This document shows positions 1 to 9,211 of a stretch of 64,000 nucleotides of DNA, one piece after another. Source of the stretch: Tamlana carrageenivorans (GTDB taxonomy: Bacteria > Bacteroidota > Bacteroidia > Flavobacteriales > Flavobacteriaceae); NCBI RefSeq assembly GCF_002893765.1, contig NZ_CP025938.1, positions 682,001 to 746,000 of the forward strand, in the 5' to 3' direction. The notes below the pieces were generated by a model that made no database searches, had not been told where the DNA came from, and saw nothing but the letters and a program-made list of their open reading frames with translations. The stretch's first letter is position 1. Every line of letters begins with the position of its first letter. A program made the translations under genes and the position numbers.

Positions 1-956
1 TCAAAATCGGCATCCTTAGACGCTAAGTAACGTTCTGCATCAAGAGCTGCCATACAACCAGTACCAGCCGCTGTAATGGCTTGTCTGTATACATGATCGG
101 CGGCATCACCGGAAACAAATACACCATCTATATTCGTTTTAGAAGTACCAGGCACATTAATAATGTATCCTGTCTCATCTAAATCTAAAAACCCTTTAAA
201 AATATCGGTGTTTGGTTTGTGTCCAATGGCCACGAAGAAACCAGTTGCTGGAATCTCATGTTTTTCTTTAGTTACTTTATTATAAACACGTACACCGTTT
301 ACTACTTGTCCGTCACCTAAAACCTCATCAGTTTCCGTGTTAAACAAAATCTCGATGTTTTCTGTATTCTTAACGCGATTAGCCATAATTTTAGAGGCTC
401 TAAACTCATCTCTACGAACAAGCATGGTCACTTTTTTACAAAGCTTTGATAAATAATGCGCTTCTTCACAGGCAGAATCACCAGCACCAACAATAACAAC
501 TTCTTGATTTCTATAAAAGAATCCGTCGCAAACCGCACAAGCAGAAACTCCGCCTCCAAGTTTTAAATATTTTTGTTCTGAATCTAATCCTAAATATTTA
601 GCAGACGCCCCTGTTGAAATAATAACGGTATCACAGTGAATCTCTTTTTCGTCGTTTACCCAAACTTTATGTACATCGCTAGAGAAATCAACTTTGGTGA
701 TCCAACCATCACGCACATCGGCTTCGAAACGCTCTGCTTGCTTTTGCAATTCCATCATCATTTCTGGTCCAGTAACACCTTCTGGATATCCAGGAAAATT
801 CTCAACCTCGTTAGTCGTTGTTAATTGACCGCCTGGTTGTGTACCTTGATATAAAACAGGATTCATGTTTGCTCGAGCAGCATAAATAGCAGCTGTATAA
901 CCAGCTGGTCCCGATCCTATAATAAGGCATTTTACTTTTTCTATTGTTTCAGACAT
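1..956 (-). CDS. trxB: Thioredoxin reductase (C-terminus cut by window edge)
   Basis: NADPH-dependent flavoenzyme that reduces thioredoxin in the cytoplasm. The protein starts MSETIEKVK; the FAD-binding GSGPAGY motif lies near residue 15, the redox pair CAVC at residues 140-143, and a second nucleotide-binding GAGDSACEEA follows it. The C-terminal FAD motif (GDAADHVYRQ) is also visible, so only the last few residues are missing: 317 codons are present and the reading frame is still open at base 1. The family is usually about 310-330 residues. A TACTTTTG match to the Bacteroidota -7 motif lies on the minus strand at 978-985, about 20 bases upstream of the ATG. Identification is secure from the paired motifs. 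Confidence 0.96.
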   Translation of the reverse strand, partial: MSETIEKVKCLIIGSGPAGYTAAIYAARANMNPVLYQGTQPGGQLTTTNEVENFPGYPEGVTGPEMMMELQKQAERFEADVRDGWITKVDFSSDVHKVWVNDEKEIHCDTVIISTGASAKYLGLDSEQKYLKLGGGVSACAVCDGFFYRNQEVVIVGAGDSACEEAHYLSKLCKKVTMLVRRDEFRASKIMANRVKNTENIEILFNTETDEVLGDGQVVNGVRVYNKVTKEKHEIPATGFFVAIGHKPNTDIFKGFLDLDETGYIINVPGTSKTNIDGVFVSGDAADHVYRQAITAAGTGCMAALDAERYLASKDADF

Positions 957-1053
957 AATCTTAACTTTTTAACATCACAAAAGTAGCTTTTTTGTTAGAA
1001 AACTTACAGTTAATTTATCAACAGTTTTTATATATTGATAATAATAACTTATA

Positions 1054-1084
1054 GCTACAAAAAAGCCCCAAAAAACGGGGCTTT
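1054..1084 (-). terminator. Intrinsic terminator of the coaX-ppiD operon
   Basis: On the minus strand an 8-bp perfect stem (AAAGCCCC with GGGGCTTT, plus-strand arms 1062-1069 and 1077-1084) is followed by a run of T. It lies about 30 bases after the stop of the PpiD-like gene, which it should terminate before trxB. Confidence 0.9.
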
Positions 1085-1112
1085 GAATCATTTTATTTAT
1101 AAGATAAATTAG

Positions 1113-3242
1113 CTACTGAATTTGTGCTTCAGCTCTATTATCTTCAATCTCGGCAGCATCTTTTAAAGCATTGTAAAGTCTCGCATTTACGATACTTGTT
1201 TTTTGTTGCTCAACACGATTAGCAGCCGCTTGATAATTTTCTAATTTTACTGCAGGTGTTACTTTAGTAACTTGAATAGCATACACCCCTTTTTCACCTT
1301 CTAACAAACCAGAAGTTTCTCCTTCATTAAGTCCAAAAGCAGCTCCAACTACAAAAGGTTCTCTTCCAGCTCCAGAAATTGTTGGATTTTTCATGTTGAT
1401 CCCTGTAGCTGTTTTAACAGACGTTTTTTCAGCAGCAGCGATTTCTTCTAAAGCAGTTGCTGAAATTCTATCTTTAATCATTTCAGCTTTTCTTTGTTTT
1501 CTAAGAATAGGTAAAACACGTGCTGTTGCATCATCAACAGACATTAAACCTGCTTTGTTTTGAGCGACAACCTGTGCGATAACATAACCACCAGGAATGT
1601 TAAATCGTTTGATATCACCAACTTCTACATCTTTTTCAAAAGCCCAACGTACAATTGGTCTTTGATTTCCAACACCAGGAATACTTTCGTCTAAAATTTT
1701 AATACCATTAACTGGTCGAACTGTGAACTTATTTTCTTTGGCTACAGTTTCAAAATCGCCTTCACCTGCTTTTATTTCGAAGTTAGAGGCGTCTCTAAAT
1801 ACTTTATCTGTAGTCGCTTCCGATGGTTCAATTTTTCTAGCTATAGTCCCTACTTGAACGGCTTTCTTAGGGTCTTTAAGTCCTTCAATTTCTATAATAT
1901 GGAAACCGAAAGCTGTTTTTACAACACCTAAGTCACCTACTTTACCTCCAAACTCGAAATCGTTAAATTCTGGAACCATAGAACCATAAGCATGCCAATC
2001 GTAGCGCCCTTCATTAGAAACACTTCCTTGATCTGAAGAATACTCGGTAACAAATTCTGGGAATTTAGAACGATCTGTTTTTAAAACAGCTAATAAACTA
2101 TCGGCAGTAGATTTAGCTTGCGCCTCGGTTTGTGTCACTTGGGGAGCAGCACTTCTAGCCCCTAAGAAAGGGATTAAAATATGTCTAACCTTAGCTGAAT
2201 CTGGAATTTGTTTTACAGCAACAATTTTTGAAATTTTAAAATATCCCAATTCTTTGTAAGGCCCGTAAACTTGAACTTCTTCTAAATTAAAAATAGCATC
2301 AGCATGTTCTTCAGGTAAGTTTTCTTTAAATAAGAAACGGTTATTGAATTTAATATCTGAAGCAGCAACAGAGTTGATATAATCTTCATTATCGGTAGCT
2401 TCAGCAAAAGGTGTAATGACATTCTTTCTACCATTTGCATCAACCAACTGACCTTTTTTATATCTGTTCAGCTCTTCTTTAATCATGTTTTCATCTTCTA
2501 CAGATGCTTCCTCGTTAAACTGAACAAAACGAATATCTCTTGAAGCCTCTACTTCAAATTGTTTTTTATTTTCATTGATATATTCTGAGATGTCCGATTT
2601 ACTAATTTTCACAAGACTATCAGGAATTGAAGTATACGCTACTTGTACATATTTAAGGTCCACTTTGTTACCTTCTAATTGGTGTTCTAATTCCCCTTCG
2701 GCCAAAGTCCCTGTTAAACCGGCTTTAACCATATTATAATAGTTTTGGTTAAGCGCATTTGCAGCGATTTGCTTTTCGTAATTTACCCAGCTTTGAAAAC
2801 CTGCAGGCGAAGTTTCTTTAAGATTAGCGATATATTCATTTAATTTATTCTCATCGAATATGCCAGCTTCATTTAAAAACTCAGGGCTTGTAGCTAAAGA
2901 TGTTCTCAATAAATCTCTCATTTGATCTTTCTCTACAGTAATACCTAGCTCTTCGAACTGCGACTCCATAATGGCTTGTCTTACTTCTTGCTCCCAAACA
3001 CGATTCATTACTTGGGTATTTGTAGCCGTTGGCCCCGCTTGTCTTTGCGCGATTTCAACTTTTTGTAAAAAGTCTTCACGTGTAATTTCTTTACCGTTAA
3101 CCGTAGCAATAACATTTTGAGATTTTGCTGTAAGTGCATCAGAGTTTTTGAATAAATCTGCTAATACAAAAGCAAAAAGTGCTAACGCAATAATTAATAT
3201 TAAGAATAGTGAACGTTGTCTAATCTTGTTTAAAACTGCCAT
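1113..3242 (-). CDS. PpiD/SurA-like periplasmic peptidyl-prolyl isomerase
   Basis: 709-residue membrane-anchored foldase. One N-terminal transmembrane helix (about residues 12-32) is followed by a SurA_N-type chaperone region and a parvulin rotamase domain at about residues 345-455 (starts KVRHILIPF, contains GxVGDLG and AFGFHIIEIEG). A long C-terminal part continues the SurA-like fold. The architecture and length match the Bacteroidota PpiD-like proteins. It is expected to help outer-membrane and secreted proteins fold in the periplasm. It is the last gene of the coaX operon and is followed by a strong terminator. The gap to the CNNM gene upstream is about 130 bases, so an internal promoter is possible. 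The start is the ATG just before the hydrophobic anchor. Confidence 0.92.
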   Translation of the reverse strand: MAVLNKIRQRSLFLILIIALALFAFVLADLFKNSDALTAKSQNVIATVNGKEITREDFLQKVEIAQRQAGPTATNTQVMNRVWEQEVRQAIMESQFEELGITVEKDQMRDLLRTSLATSPEFLNEAGIFDENKLNEYIANLKETSPAGFQSWVNYEKQIAANALNQNYYNMVKAGLTGTLAEGELEHQLEGNKVDLKYVQVAYTSIPDSLVKISKSDISEYINENKKQFEVEASRDIRFVQFNEEASVEDENMIKEELNRYKKGQLVDANGRKNVITPFAEATDNEDYINSVAASDIKFNNRFLFKENLPEEHADAIFNLEEVQVYGPYKELGYFKISKIVAVKQIPDSAKVRHILIPFLGARSAAPQVTQTEAQAKSTADSLLAVLKTDRSKFPEFVTEYSSDQGSVSNEGRYDWHAYGSMVPEFNDFEFGGKVGDLGVVKTAFGFHIIEIEGLKDPKKAVQVGTIARKIEPSEATTDKVFRDASNFEIKAGEGDFETVAKENKFTVRPVNGIKILDESIPGVGNQRPIVRWAFEKDVEVGDIKRFNIPGGYVIAQVVAQNKAGLMSVDDATARVLPILRKQRKAEMIKDRISATALEEIAAAEKTSVKTATGINMKNPTISGAGREPFVVGAAFGLNEGETSGLLEGEKGVYAIQVTKVTPAVKLENYQAAANRVEQQKTSIVNARLYNALKDAAEIEDNRAEAQIQ

Positions 3243-3374
3243 TTGTAAATTAAATTTTTAATGTCCCCTTTGGGGATTTCTAGTTAAGTTGCTGTCATTT
3301 ATAGACTAACTGACAAAAATATCGTGCGCGAAAATACCATTTTCCTTTTAATAAAAAAAGTAGAACTTTGTATT

Positions 3375-4664
3375 TTAATCGTCATCTAGTACAATAAGTT
3401 CGACCAAATCAATTTTAGTATTCGAGACTTCTAAAATGGTGAATTGAAAGTTGTCTATTTTTACGATTTCATTTTGAGCAGGAATTTCTTCGGTATGATT
3501 CACAATAAGGCCTCCCAGGGTTTCATAGTTCTCACTTTCAGGAAGTTCCAGTTTGTAATTTTCATTAATATAATCCACTTCTAAACGTGCAGAGAATTTA
3601 TAGGTTTCATCATCTAGAACATCTTCAATAAGATCTACAGAATCGTGTTCATCTTCAATTTCACCAAACAATTCTTCAACAATATCTTCTACAGTCATGA
3701 TACCCGAAGTACCTCCATACTCATCGAGCACCACGGCAATACTTCTTCTTTTTTTGGTAAGCACGCTAAGCACATCTTTAATCAGTACCGTTTCTGGAAC
3801 GAATTCAACAGGGGTAATCATCGATTTGATGTTTGTAGATTTTCTAAACAACTCGAAGGAATGCACGTAGCCAATAACATCGTCGATGGTTTCTTTATAT
3901 ACCAAAATTTTAGTACGTCCCGTTTCGGTAAATAAAGCGTTTAATGATTTTATGGAATCGTTAATTTCAACGGCAATAATTTCTGTTCTAGGAATCATCA
4001 CCTCTCTAGCTTTTACTTCCGAAAACTCTAGGGCATTTTGAAAAATCTGAATCTCACTATCGACATCATCATGCGCTTCAACAGACTGCATTTGCTCACT
4101 AATATAGTTTCCTAACTCCACTTTGGTAAATGCCAATTGTATTTGATCGCCTTCCGTTTTAAAAAACACTTTTAAAATGATATCGGAAATCCAAATCACA
4201 AAATCGGACACCAACGAGAAAAAGAAATAGAAAAAATAAGCAGGAATAGCCAAAGCTTTAATGAGGCTATTGGCATAAATTTGAAAAAAAACTTTAGGCA
4301 AAAACTCGGCTGTAATTAATATTACTAAAGTTGAAATAATGGTTTGTGAGAGCAAACTTAAATCGGTTAATAAATAATCTAGAAAACCATAAGATGTAGG
4401 TAGAAGCGATTGAAACCAACTTACTAATAAATCGCCCATAAAAAAACCATATACAACCAAGGCAATGTTATTACCAATAAGCATGGTAGTAATAAACTTT
4501 GATGGTTTGGCGGTAAGTTTTCTTAAAACCCGTGCCAATACGCCATCTTGCTTCTTTTCAATCTCGACATGGATTTTGTTTGAAGACACATAAGCAATCT
4601 CCATACCTGAGAAAAAAGCAGAAAGTATTAAAGATGCAATTATAATAATTACATAAACGCTCAT
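3375..4664 (-). CDS. CNNM/CorC-family membrane protein (hemolysin-like)
   Basis: 429 residues with the CNNM order of domains: a DUF21 membrane domain (about 1-195, several hydrophobic helices, motif FFSGMEIAYVS), a CBS pair (about 205-335) and a C-terminal CorC_HlyC domain (about 345-425). Relatives are implicated in Mg or Co transport, or annotated as hemolysins; GldE of gliding motility is another relative, but nothing here points to gldE specifically because gldD is not adjacent. It is directly after the small membrane protein gene with no gap (4664/4665), so the two are surely co-transcribed. Confidence 0.9.
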   Translation of the reverse strand: MSVYVIIIIASLILSAFFSGMEIAYVSSNKIHVEIEKKQDGVLARVLRKLTAKPSKFITTMLIGNNIALVVYGFFMGDLLVSWFQSLLPTSYGFLDYLLTDLSLLSQTIISTLVILITAEFLPKVFFQIYANSLIKALAIPAYFFYFFFSLVSDFVIWISDIILKVFFKTEGDQIQLAFTKVELGNYISEQMQSVEAHDDVDSEIQIFQNALEFSEVKAREVMIPRTEIIAVEINDSIKSLNALFTETGRTKILVYKETIDDVIGYVHSFELFRKSTNIKSMITPVEFVPETVLIKDVLSVLTKKRRSIAVVLDEYGGTSGIMTVEDIVEELFGEIEDEHDSVDLIEDVLDDETYKFSARLEVDYINENYKLELPESENYETLGGLIVNHTEEIPAQNEIVKIDNFQFTILEVSNTKIDLVELIVLDDD

Positions 4665-4859
4665 TTACTTGGAATTATCTTTATCATCATATTTCCTTCT
4701 AAATTTCCCTCGGAAGAAAAACATAAAAATAGCCAAACCTCCTAATGCCATAGATATATAAGCTTTATCCGGATTGACCTCCCATTTTACGGCACCATCA
4801 TATAAAAACAAAGCGGCGAATACTAAATAAGCATATTGAAAAATCTTAGAATATTTCAT
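4665..4859 (-). CDS. Small two-helix membrane protein
   Basis: 64 residues: two hydrophobic segments (about 8-22 and 33-49) followed by a strongly basic then acidic tail (RGKFRRKYDDKDN). I do not recognise a named family. Its position between the LptC-like and CNNM genes, its tight spacing to the latter and its consistent strand make it a real gene. The name is descriptive only; a role linked to either neighbour is a guess. Confidence 0.75.
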   Translation of the reverse strand: MKYSKIFQYAYLVFAALFLYDGAVKWEVNPDKAYISMALGGLAIFMFFFRGKFRRKYDDKDNSK

Positions 4860-4929
4860 GATTGATATTTAATTTTACTAATGTGTAAAGGTAATTAAAA
4901 TTGAGAAAGTCGCTTTTTAATAAAGCGTT

Positions 4930-5484
4930 TTATTCTTCTAGGGTAATAATGCCGGTAACTTCTAGAACTTCGGCATTTGTGAATTTTGCATTGGAGTCGA
5001 AGCCATGCCCATTAATAATATCTTGCTCCGATTTGAAAGAAACATGCTCGTTGGTGTAAAGCCATTCATTTTTTTGATCATAATACAACTGATCTGTTTT
5101 TAACACCCGATTATCGTGGGTAGTAATCACAACATTTCCTTGCATATCAATCAACTCGGTTTCGGTATACCTAATAGCATAATCGGCAACTACGGTACTC
5201 TTTCTATTTTCTTCATGGAAAATATCCAATTGAACGCCATCTACAAATTCATTAAAAGGGAAGTCTCTGTTTGAATAATCTAATGTTTTTGTACTGATAA
5301 GATTAGCAGCTACTCGCCCTGAATCGGTATATTTTAAGTTGAGATTATAGTCTACACCGATGGGTTCATTTTCAGAAATCCCAATTTTTTGGACTTCTTT
5401 AAAATTATCTTGGCATGAAAAAAACATAGCCACAGTAAAAACTGTGACTATGTTTAAAATTTTATTTGAAATAAGGGGCTTCAT
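4930..5484 (-). CDS. lptC: LptC-like LPS-export lipoprotein
   Basis: About 184 residues from the ATG at 5484. That start is chosen because it gives an N-terminal signal with a lipobox-like FFSC (Cys near residue 24), and because the ATG overlaps the TAA stop of the upstream TPR gene (TAATG), a typical coupling. The open frame extends 13 codons further upstream but only inside the TPR gene. The rest has the beta-jellyroll character of LptC (YAIRYTETELIDMQGNV, then VLKTDQLYYD and a C-terminal GHGFDSN). LptC links the LptB2FG ABC transporter to LptA and carries lipopolysaccharide out of the inner membrane. The call rests on these motifs and context, not on a search. Confidence 0.82.
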   Translation of the reverse strand: MKPLISNKILNIVTVFTVAMFFSCQDNFKEVQKIGISENEPIGVDYNLNLKYTDSGRVAANLISTKTLDYSNRDFPFNEFVDGVQLDIFHEENRKSTVVADYAIRYTETELIDMQGNVVITTHDNRVLKTDQLYYDQKNEWLYTNEHVSFKSEQDIINGHGFDSNAKFTNAEVLEVTGIITLEE

Positions 5485-6863
5485 TAGATACTTGGCACGG
5501 TTACCGAAGCACCAATCCAACAACCAATATTAATAGTTTGGCCAGCTCTTCCAGAACTAAAGATCTCAGCTTTTTGAGGTGCTTTATGCAAGTAATTTGC
5601 TGCAGATTTAGCTGCTGCACTAGACATGGTTGGATCTACTCTAGCCGCTTTTTTAGCTTCATCGGCAGCTAACCAATACACAGCTCTTTTATCAAAATTA
5701 TCCTTACCACAATCATTGGCACTTGCTGCATACATCGCTGCAATAGCAATATGAGGTCTTCCGTTAGACGGGTTAAGACTAAGTGCTTTTCTATAGTAAT
5801 CTCTTGCTTTAGAATAACTGTGTTTCGCTTTAAACTTGGTAGCAACTCTGTAGTAAAGTTTAGACTTTTTAAAGTTGTCTGTTTCTAAACTGATAGCTTG
5901 CTCGTAAAATTTAATAGCTTCATTCGTTTTGTTTTCTTTATCCTTTAAGATCCCTAAGTAATAAGCAGAGTTTGCCGACGGACTTAACTCATGGTAAGCA
6001 TTTACCAATTTAAAGAATAAAGGATCGCCTGTACATTCTTTTTCAGACATTTTCCCTGCAGCTCTTTGTAACCAAACAGCATTAGTTTTATTCGCTTCGA
6101 AGTCTTTTTTGTATAAAGGAATAAGGTTTTCACAGTTTGCTCTATCCCCTAATTTTTGATCGATACCAGAAGCAATTTGATCGTAAGCTTTTAAGTAACT
6201 TTCATAGTACTTTTTATATTTTGCTTCTTTTTTAGTTAAAGCCGTACCAGCTTCTTCCTTTGCGATTAATTTGTTTAAGTCTTCAGAGTAATTTTGGATT
6301 TCACCTTCAACTTTTTCAGCGATATCATCATATTTATTGAATAAATCGGCTGCAGGCTTTTTACCTGCATCATATAAATCAACCATTAAAGAGAAATACG
6401 TGTATAAACTTTTAGGGTTTGTAAAAGTCTCTTTATCTAATTGATAAGCCTCATCAAAACACTTGTATAACTCCTCATCTGTTTTCTTTAAAACATCTCT
6501 GTTGTCGTATAATAACTGACAAGACTTAGCTGCATACTCCCCTTTAGGCGTTTTAGATGCAAAGTGTAAGGCACGCTCATCCCATAATTTCACAAGATCA
6601 TTAATAAAAGCAACTTTTTCTGCTCCTTTTGCCTTATCAATTTTGTGGTCTAAGATTTTCTCTCCATCTGCATAGATAGCATTACTGTACTTTGGACATT
6701 TTTTTCTAACGGCCATCCATGGCTCGTAAGCCGCGTCGTAATTTTTAGCTTTCGCATACTCATGAAATATTGAAAGTTTTGAAATGCACTCTTCATCTTG
6801 CTGTGCAAAACCAAAATTTAATCCAATAAATAAAAGTGTTAAAAATGTGATTTTTGTCTTCAT
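5484..6863 (-). CDS. Secreted TPR protein
   Basis: 459 residues with a cleavable signal peptide (hydrophobic segment ending FGFAQQ near residue 21). The N-terminal two thirds is helical and rich in Lys, Ala and Tyr; TPR motifs are clear at about residues 290-390 (SAYYLGILKDKENKTNEAIKF and the following SKARDYYRKALSLNPSN). It is expected in the periplasm or on the outer membrane as a protein-interaction scaffold. It is 2 bases downstream of the outer-membrane protein gene and overlaps the lptC start, so it belongs to one operon devoted to envelope assembly. No enzymatic motif is visible. Confidence 0.88.
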   Translation of the reverse strand: MKTKITFLTLLFIGLNFGFAQQDEECISKLSIFHEYAKAKNYDAAYEPWMAVRKKCPKYSNAIYADGEKILDHKIDKAKGAEKVAFINDLVKLWDERALHFASKTPKGEYAAKSCQLLYDNRDVLKKTDEELYKCFDEAYQLDKETFTNPKSLYTYFSLMVDLYDAGKKPAADLFNKYDDIAEKVEGEIQNYSEDLNKLIAKEEAGTALTKKEAKYKKYYESYLKAYDQIASGIDQKLGDRANCENLIPLYKKDFEANKTNAVWLQRAAGKMSEKECTGDPLFFKLVNAYHELSPSANSAYYLGILKDKENKTNEAIKFYEQAISLETDNFKKSKLYYRVATKFKAKHSYSKARDYYRKALSLNPSNGRPHIAIAAMYAASANDCGKDNFDKRAVYWLAADEAKKAARVDPTMSSAAAKSAANYLHKAPQKAEIFSSGRAGQTINIGCWIGASVTVPSI

Positions 6864-6865
6864 AA

Positions 6866-8188
6866 TTATTTTAATCTGTTAATCGTACTTTCTCTTTGAA
6901 ACCATCTATCGTTCAAAGATAGACTTATTTGAAAATTTATAAAATTCTCTTGTATCAAATTACTTTCTGTGGTTCCACGTTTACCAAATTCCAGGCCTAA
7001 ATTTGCATTTGAAAACAGTCTATTATCCCCAACTGGAAGTCCTGCTCCAAAAGATATGCCAAACTCTTTAATTGACTCATCATTAATATTTAAACCCGAC
7101 TTCTCCATTCTTAAACCACCTCTATAAACTACACGCTTAAAGTAGTTTGAGAAAGAGTTATACTGCGGAATTAAAAAACCTCCAAAAGATAATCTGGAAC
7201 TGTTTTCGTACTCTGCCCCTGTGTTATCATACAAAGGATTTCCAAATTCACTAGTATTTTGCGCCATGTATTCGGCTCCTAAAAACCAACTTCTTGGCTG
7301 GCCAATACCTACACCAAAGGTAATTCTTGAAGGCAGAGTTAAATCGGTTTCCTTTAATCCTTTATTCTCTAAATTGTCTTCAATGGTATTTAATGCAGAC
7401 TCTACGCCTGTGTTTGAATTGATAACAATGGTTGAGAAACTACGTTCATTAACCGAATGCAAATTACTTTGAGCCGTATACGTTAATCCAGATACTAACT
7501 CTAATCTTTCGGTAAGCATTCGTTTATAAGAAACCCCAAGATTAAAATTAACACCACTTAAATCCGATCGATTATCCTCACGTGTTTGATATTGGGTTGG
7601 GATTTCGCCGTCATACTGAAAAGCAATAATACTATTTTGAATATTTCCAAAATTATACTGCACATCGGCACCAACCGAAAGCCCACTTAACAATTGGTAA
7701 CCCACTCCTAGGAATACTTTATTAATTCCGCCTTCGCCTCTAAAACGATTTCCTAAATTACCATCATCATTTAAATTATCAAGTTTATAACCTACCGAGC
7801 TATAAGGCATGATACCAACACCAAAGCCTAATTTCCCAATTGGGAAAGACATCGCTAAATAATTAAAGGTTGTAGATGATGTTTTTCCTTTATCGGTTTC
7901 ACTTTTAAGAGTTGTACTCTGGTAAGACCCACCAACCGTATACTTAACCGGTCTACTTTTTCCACCCCAAGAAGCCAGGTTCTCACCTCCAAAAGAGGCC
8001 GGGTTTCGTAAGTTAACATGAATACTATCATTATATATACTCAAACCTCCCATACTCCTGTTTTCAACAGTTCCTTTAAAATTGAGATTACCAATCCCAT
8101 AATATGAATACGGAGAAACTGTTGATTGCTGGCTATGACCTTTAATTGCAAAAATTACAATAAAAACTAATACAAGTTTTTTTATCAT
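6866..8188 (-). CDS. Outer-membrane beta-barrel protein, FadL-like
   Basis: 440 residues with a signal peptide ending GHSQQ. It is followed by a mature start typical of flavobacterial barrel proteins (SPYSYYGIGNLNFKG), a conserved MGGLSIYNDS, NLRNPAS stretch, and alternating amphipathic strands to a C-terminal aromatic strand. The NPAS segment resembles the N-terminal plug of FadL/OmpP1-type barrels, so a transport channel or a barrel-assembly accessory are both possible. It overlaps the end of coaX by 4 bases (ATGA) and precedes the TPR gene by 2 bases. Confidence 0.85.
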   Translation of the reverse strand: MIKKLVLVFIVIFAIKGHSQQSTVSPYSYYGIGNLNFKGTVENRSMGGLSIYNDSIHVNLRNPASFGGENLASWGGKSRPVKYTVGGSYQSTTLKSETDKGKTSSTTFNYLAMSFPIGKLGFGVGIMPYSSVGYKLDNLNDDGNLGNRFRGEGGINKVFLGVGYQLLSGLSVGADVQYNFGNIQNSIIAFQYDGEIPTQYQTREDNRSDLSGVNFNLGVSYKRMLTERLELVSGLTYTAQSNLHSVNERSFSTIVINSNTGVESALNTIEDNLENKGLKETDLTLPSRITFGVGIGQPRSWFLGAEYMAQNTSEFGNPLYDNTGAEYENSSRLSFGGFLIPQYNSFSNYFKRVVYRGGLRMEKSGLNINDESIKEFGISFGAGLPVGDNRLFSNANLGLEFGKRGTTESNLIQENFINFQISLSLNDRWFQRESTINRLK

Positions 8189-8916
8189 TCGTTTGAGTTA
8201 AGTTGTAAAATATAGTTCAATCCTTCTAAAAGGAAATTAGAATGGGCAAATATGCTACTTTTTAATTGTTTAGACAAGAATTTCGTATCCCCTCCTGTTA
8301 AAATAACTGTTAAATCTGAATATTTATTTTTATAACTCGATATAGTACCGTCAATTTCATGAAGCACACCATGCACCACACCTGAATGAATGGAAGCCGC
8401 TGTAGAGTTCCCTATGAGACGCTCTGGAATAGTTAATTCTAATAGCGGTAATTTTGCAGTTAAATTATTTAAAGCCTTATATCGCATGCTTAATCCTGGA
8501 GAAATAGCTCCGCCTAAATACCTGCTTTCGGCTGATATAAAATCGTAAGTAATGCATGTTCCAGCATCAATGATGAGTACATTTTTATTTGAAAAGCGCT
8601 TCACTGCGGCACAAACTAAAGCGATACGATCGACGCCTAAAGTATTTGGTGTAGCATAATCATTTATAAAGGGAAATTTTAATTGAGCATCTAGAACAAG
8701 TAAGTTGAAAGCTTTTTTTAAATTTTCTATTTGATCGCTACTTAAATGCCCTACGGAAGAAACCACCGCTTTATTAAGCTGGGGAAAATCTATTTCTAAG
8801 GCGCTAACAACATTCAAAAGGTTTGCTAACGCTACAATTCTTTTTTCCTGAAGCTCATCGGCATCAAATACCGCAAGTTTTACCAAAGAATTCCCAACAT
8901 CAATAACTAAATTCAT
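8185..8916 (-). CDS. coaX: Type III pantothenate kinase
   Basis: 243 residues; phosphorylates pantothenate as the first step of coenzyme A synthesis. The phosphate-binding VIDVGNSLVK is at the N-terminus, GVDRIAL in the middle, and the ASKHA-fold motifs IDAGTCITYDF, LGGAISPGL and LTGGD follow, all in family order and at full length. It is the first gene of the envelope operon and overlaps the outer-membrane protein gene by 4 bases. Upstream, on the minus strand, about 180 bases separate it from tRNA-Phe. Confidence 0.96.
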   Translation of the reverse strand: MNLVIDVGNSLVKLAVFDADELQEKRIVALANLLNVVSALEIDFPQLNKAVVSSVGHLSSDQIENLKKAFNLLVLDAQLKFPFINDYATPNTLGVDRIALVCAAVKRFSNKNVLIIDAGTCITYDFISAESRYLGGAISPGLSMRYKALNNLTAKLPLLELTIPERLIGNSTAASIHSGVVHGVLHEIDGTISSYKNKYSDLTVILTGGDTKFLSKQLKSSIFAHSNFLLEGLNYILQLNSNE

Positions 8917-9050
8917 CTATAATTCAAAAAAGCGTAAATTTACAAAAGAAGAAGTAATAACAAAGGCACACCATATTTAATTAACATTAAATTAGTTAGC
9001 TTTTGAATTAAAAAAAAATTAAAAATAAATGATTTTTTTAGCTTTTAGAT

Positions 9051-9081
9051 TTGGCAGAATCTAAAATAGGCTATATATTTG
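9051..9081 (+). promoter_or_regulatory. Promoter of tRNA-Phe
   Basis: TATATTTG at 9074-9081 matches the Bacteroidota -7 element TAnnTTTG exactly, with a TTG -33 element at 9051-9053 twenty bases upstream. The tRNA begins 15 bases after the -7 element. Confidence 0.7.
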
Positions 9082-9096
9082 CAACCGCTTTAGCGA

Positions 9097-9169
9097 GGTA
9101 CCTTAGCTCAGTTGGTAGAGCAAAGGACTGAAAATCCTTGTGTCCCTGGTTCGATTCCTGGAGGTACCA
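9097..9169 (+). tRNA. tRNA-Phe (GAA)
   Basis: Full cloverleaf: perfect 7-bp acceptor (GGTACCT with AGGTACC), D arm TAGCTCAGTTGGTAGAG, anticodon arm GGACTGAAAATCC with anticodon GAA, and T loop TTCGATT. The discriminator is A and CCA is not encoded. The T stem (CCTGG on both sides of the loop) has a central U-U mismatch, which is unusual. The call itself is clear. Confidence 0.97.
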
Positions 9170-9176
9170 CACAAGT

Positions 9177-9208
9177 AAAAGCCCTGAAATAATTTTCAGG
9201 GCTTTTTT
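9177..9208 (+). terminator. Terminator after tRNA-Phe
   Basis: A 13-bp stem (AAAAGCCCTGAAA with its complement at 9194-9206) with a 4-base loop, followed by T-rich sequence. It ends tRNA-Phe and, read on the other strand, could also end the convergent GH25 gene. Confidence 0.88.
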
Positions 9209-9211
9209 ATT

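Noticed and set aside
3375..4664. GldE assignment for the CNNM protein
   Set aside because: Same family, but no gldD or other gld gene is adjacent, so the specific name is not supported.
5485..5523. 13-codon N-terminal extension of the LptC-like protein
   Set aside because: It lies inside the TPR gene and would bury the lipoprotein signal; the TAATG overlap supports 5484.
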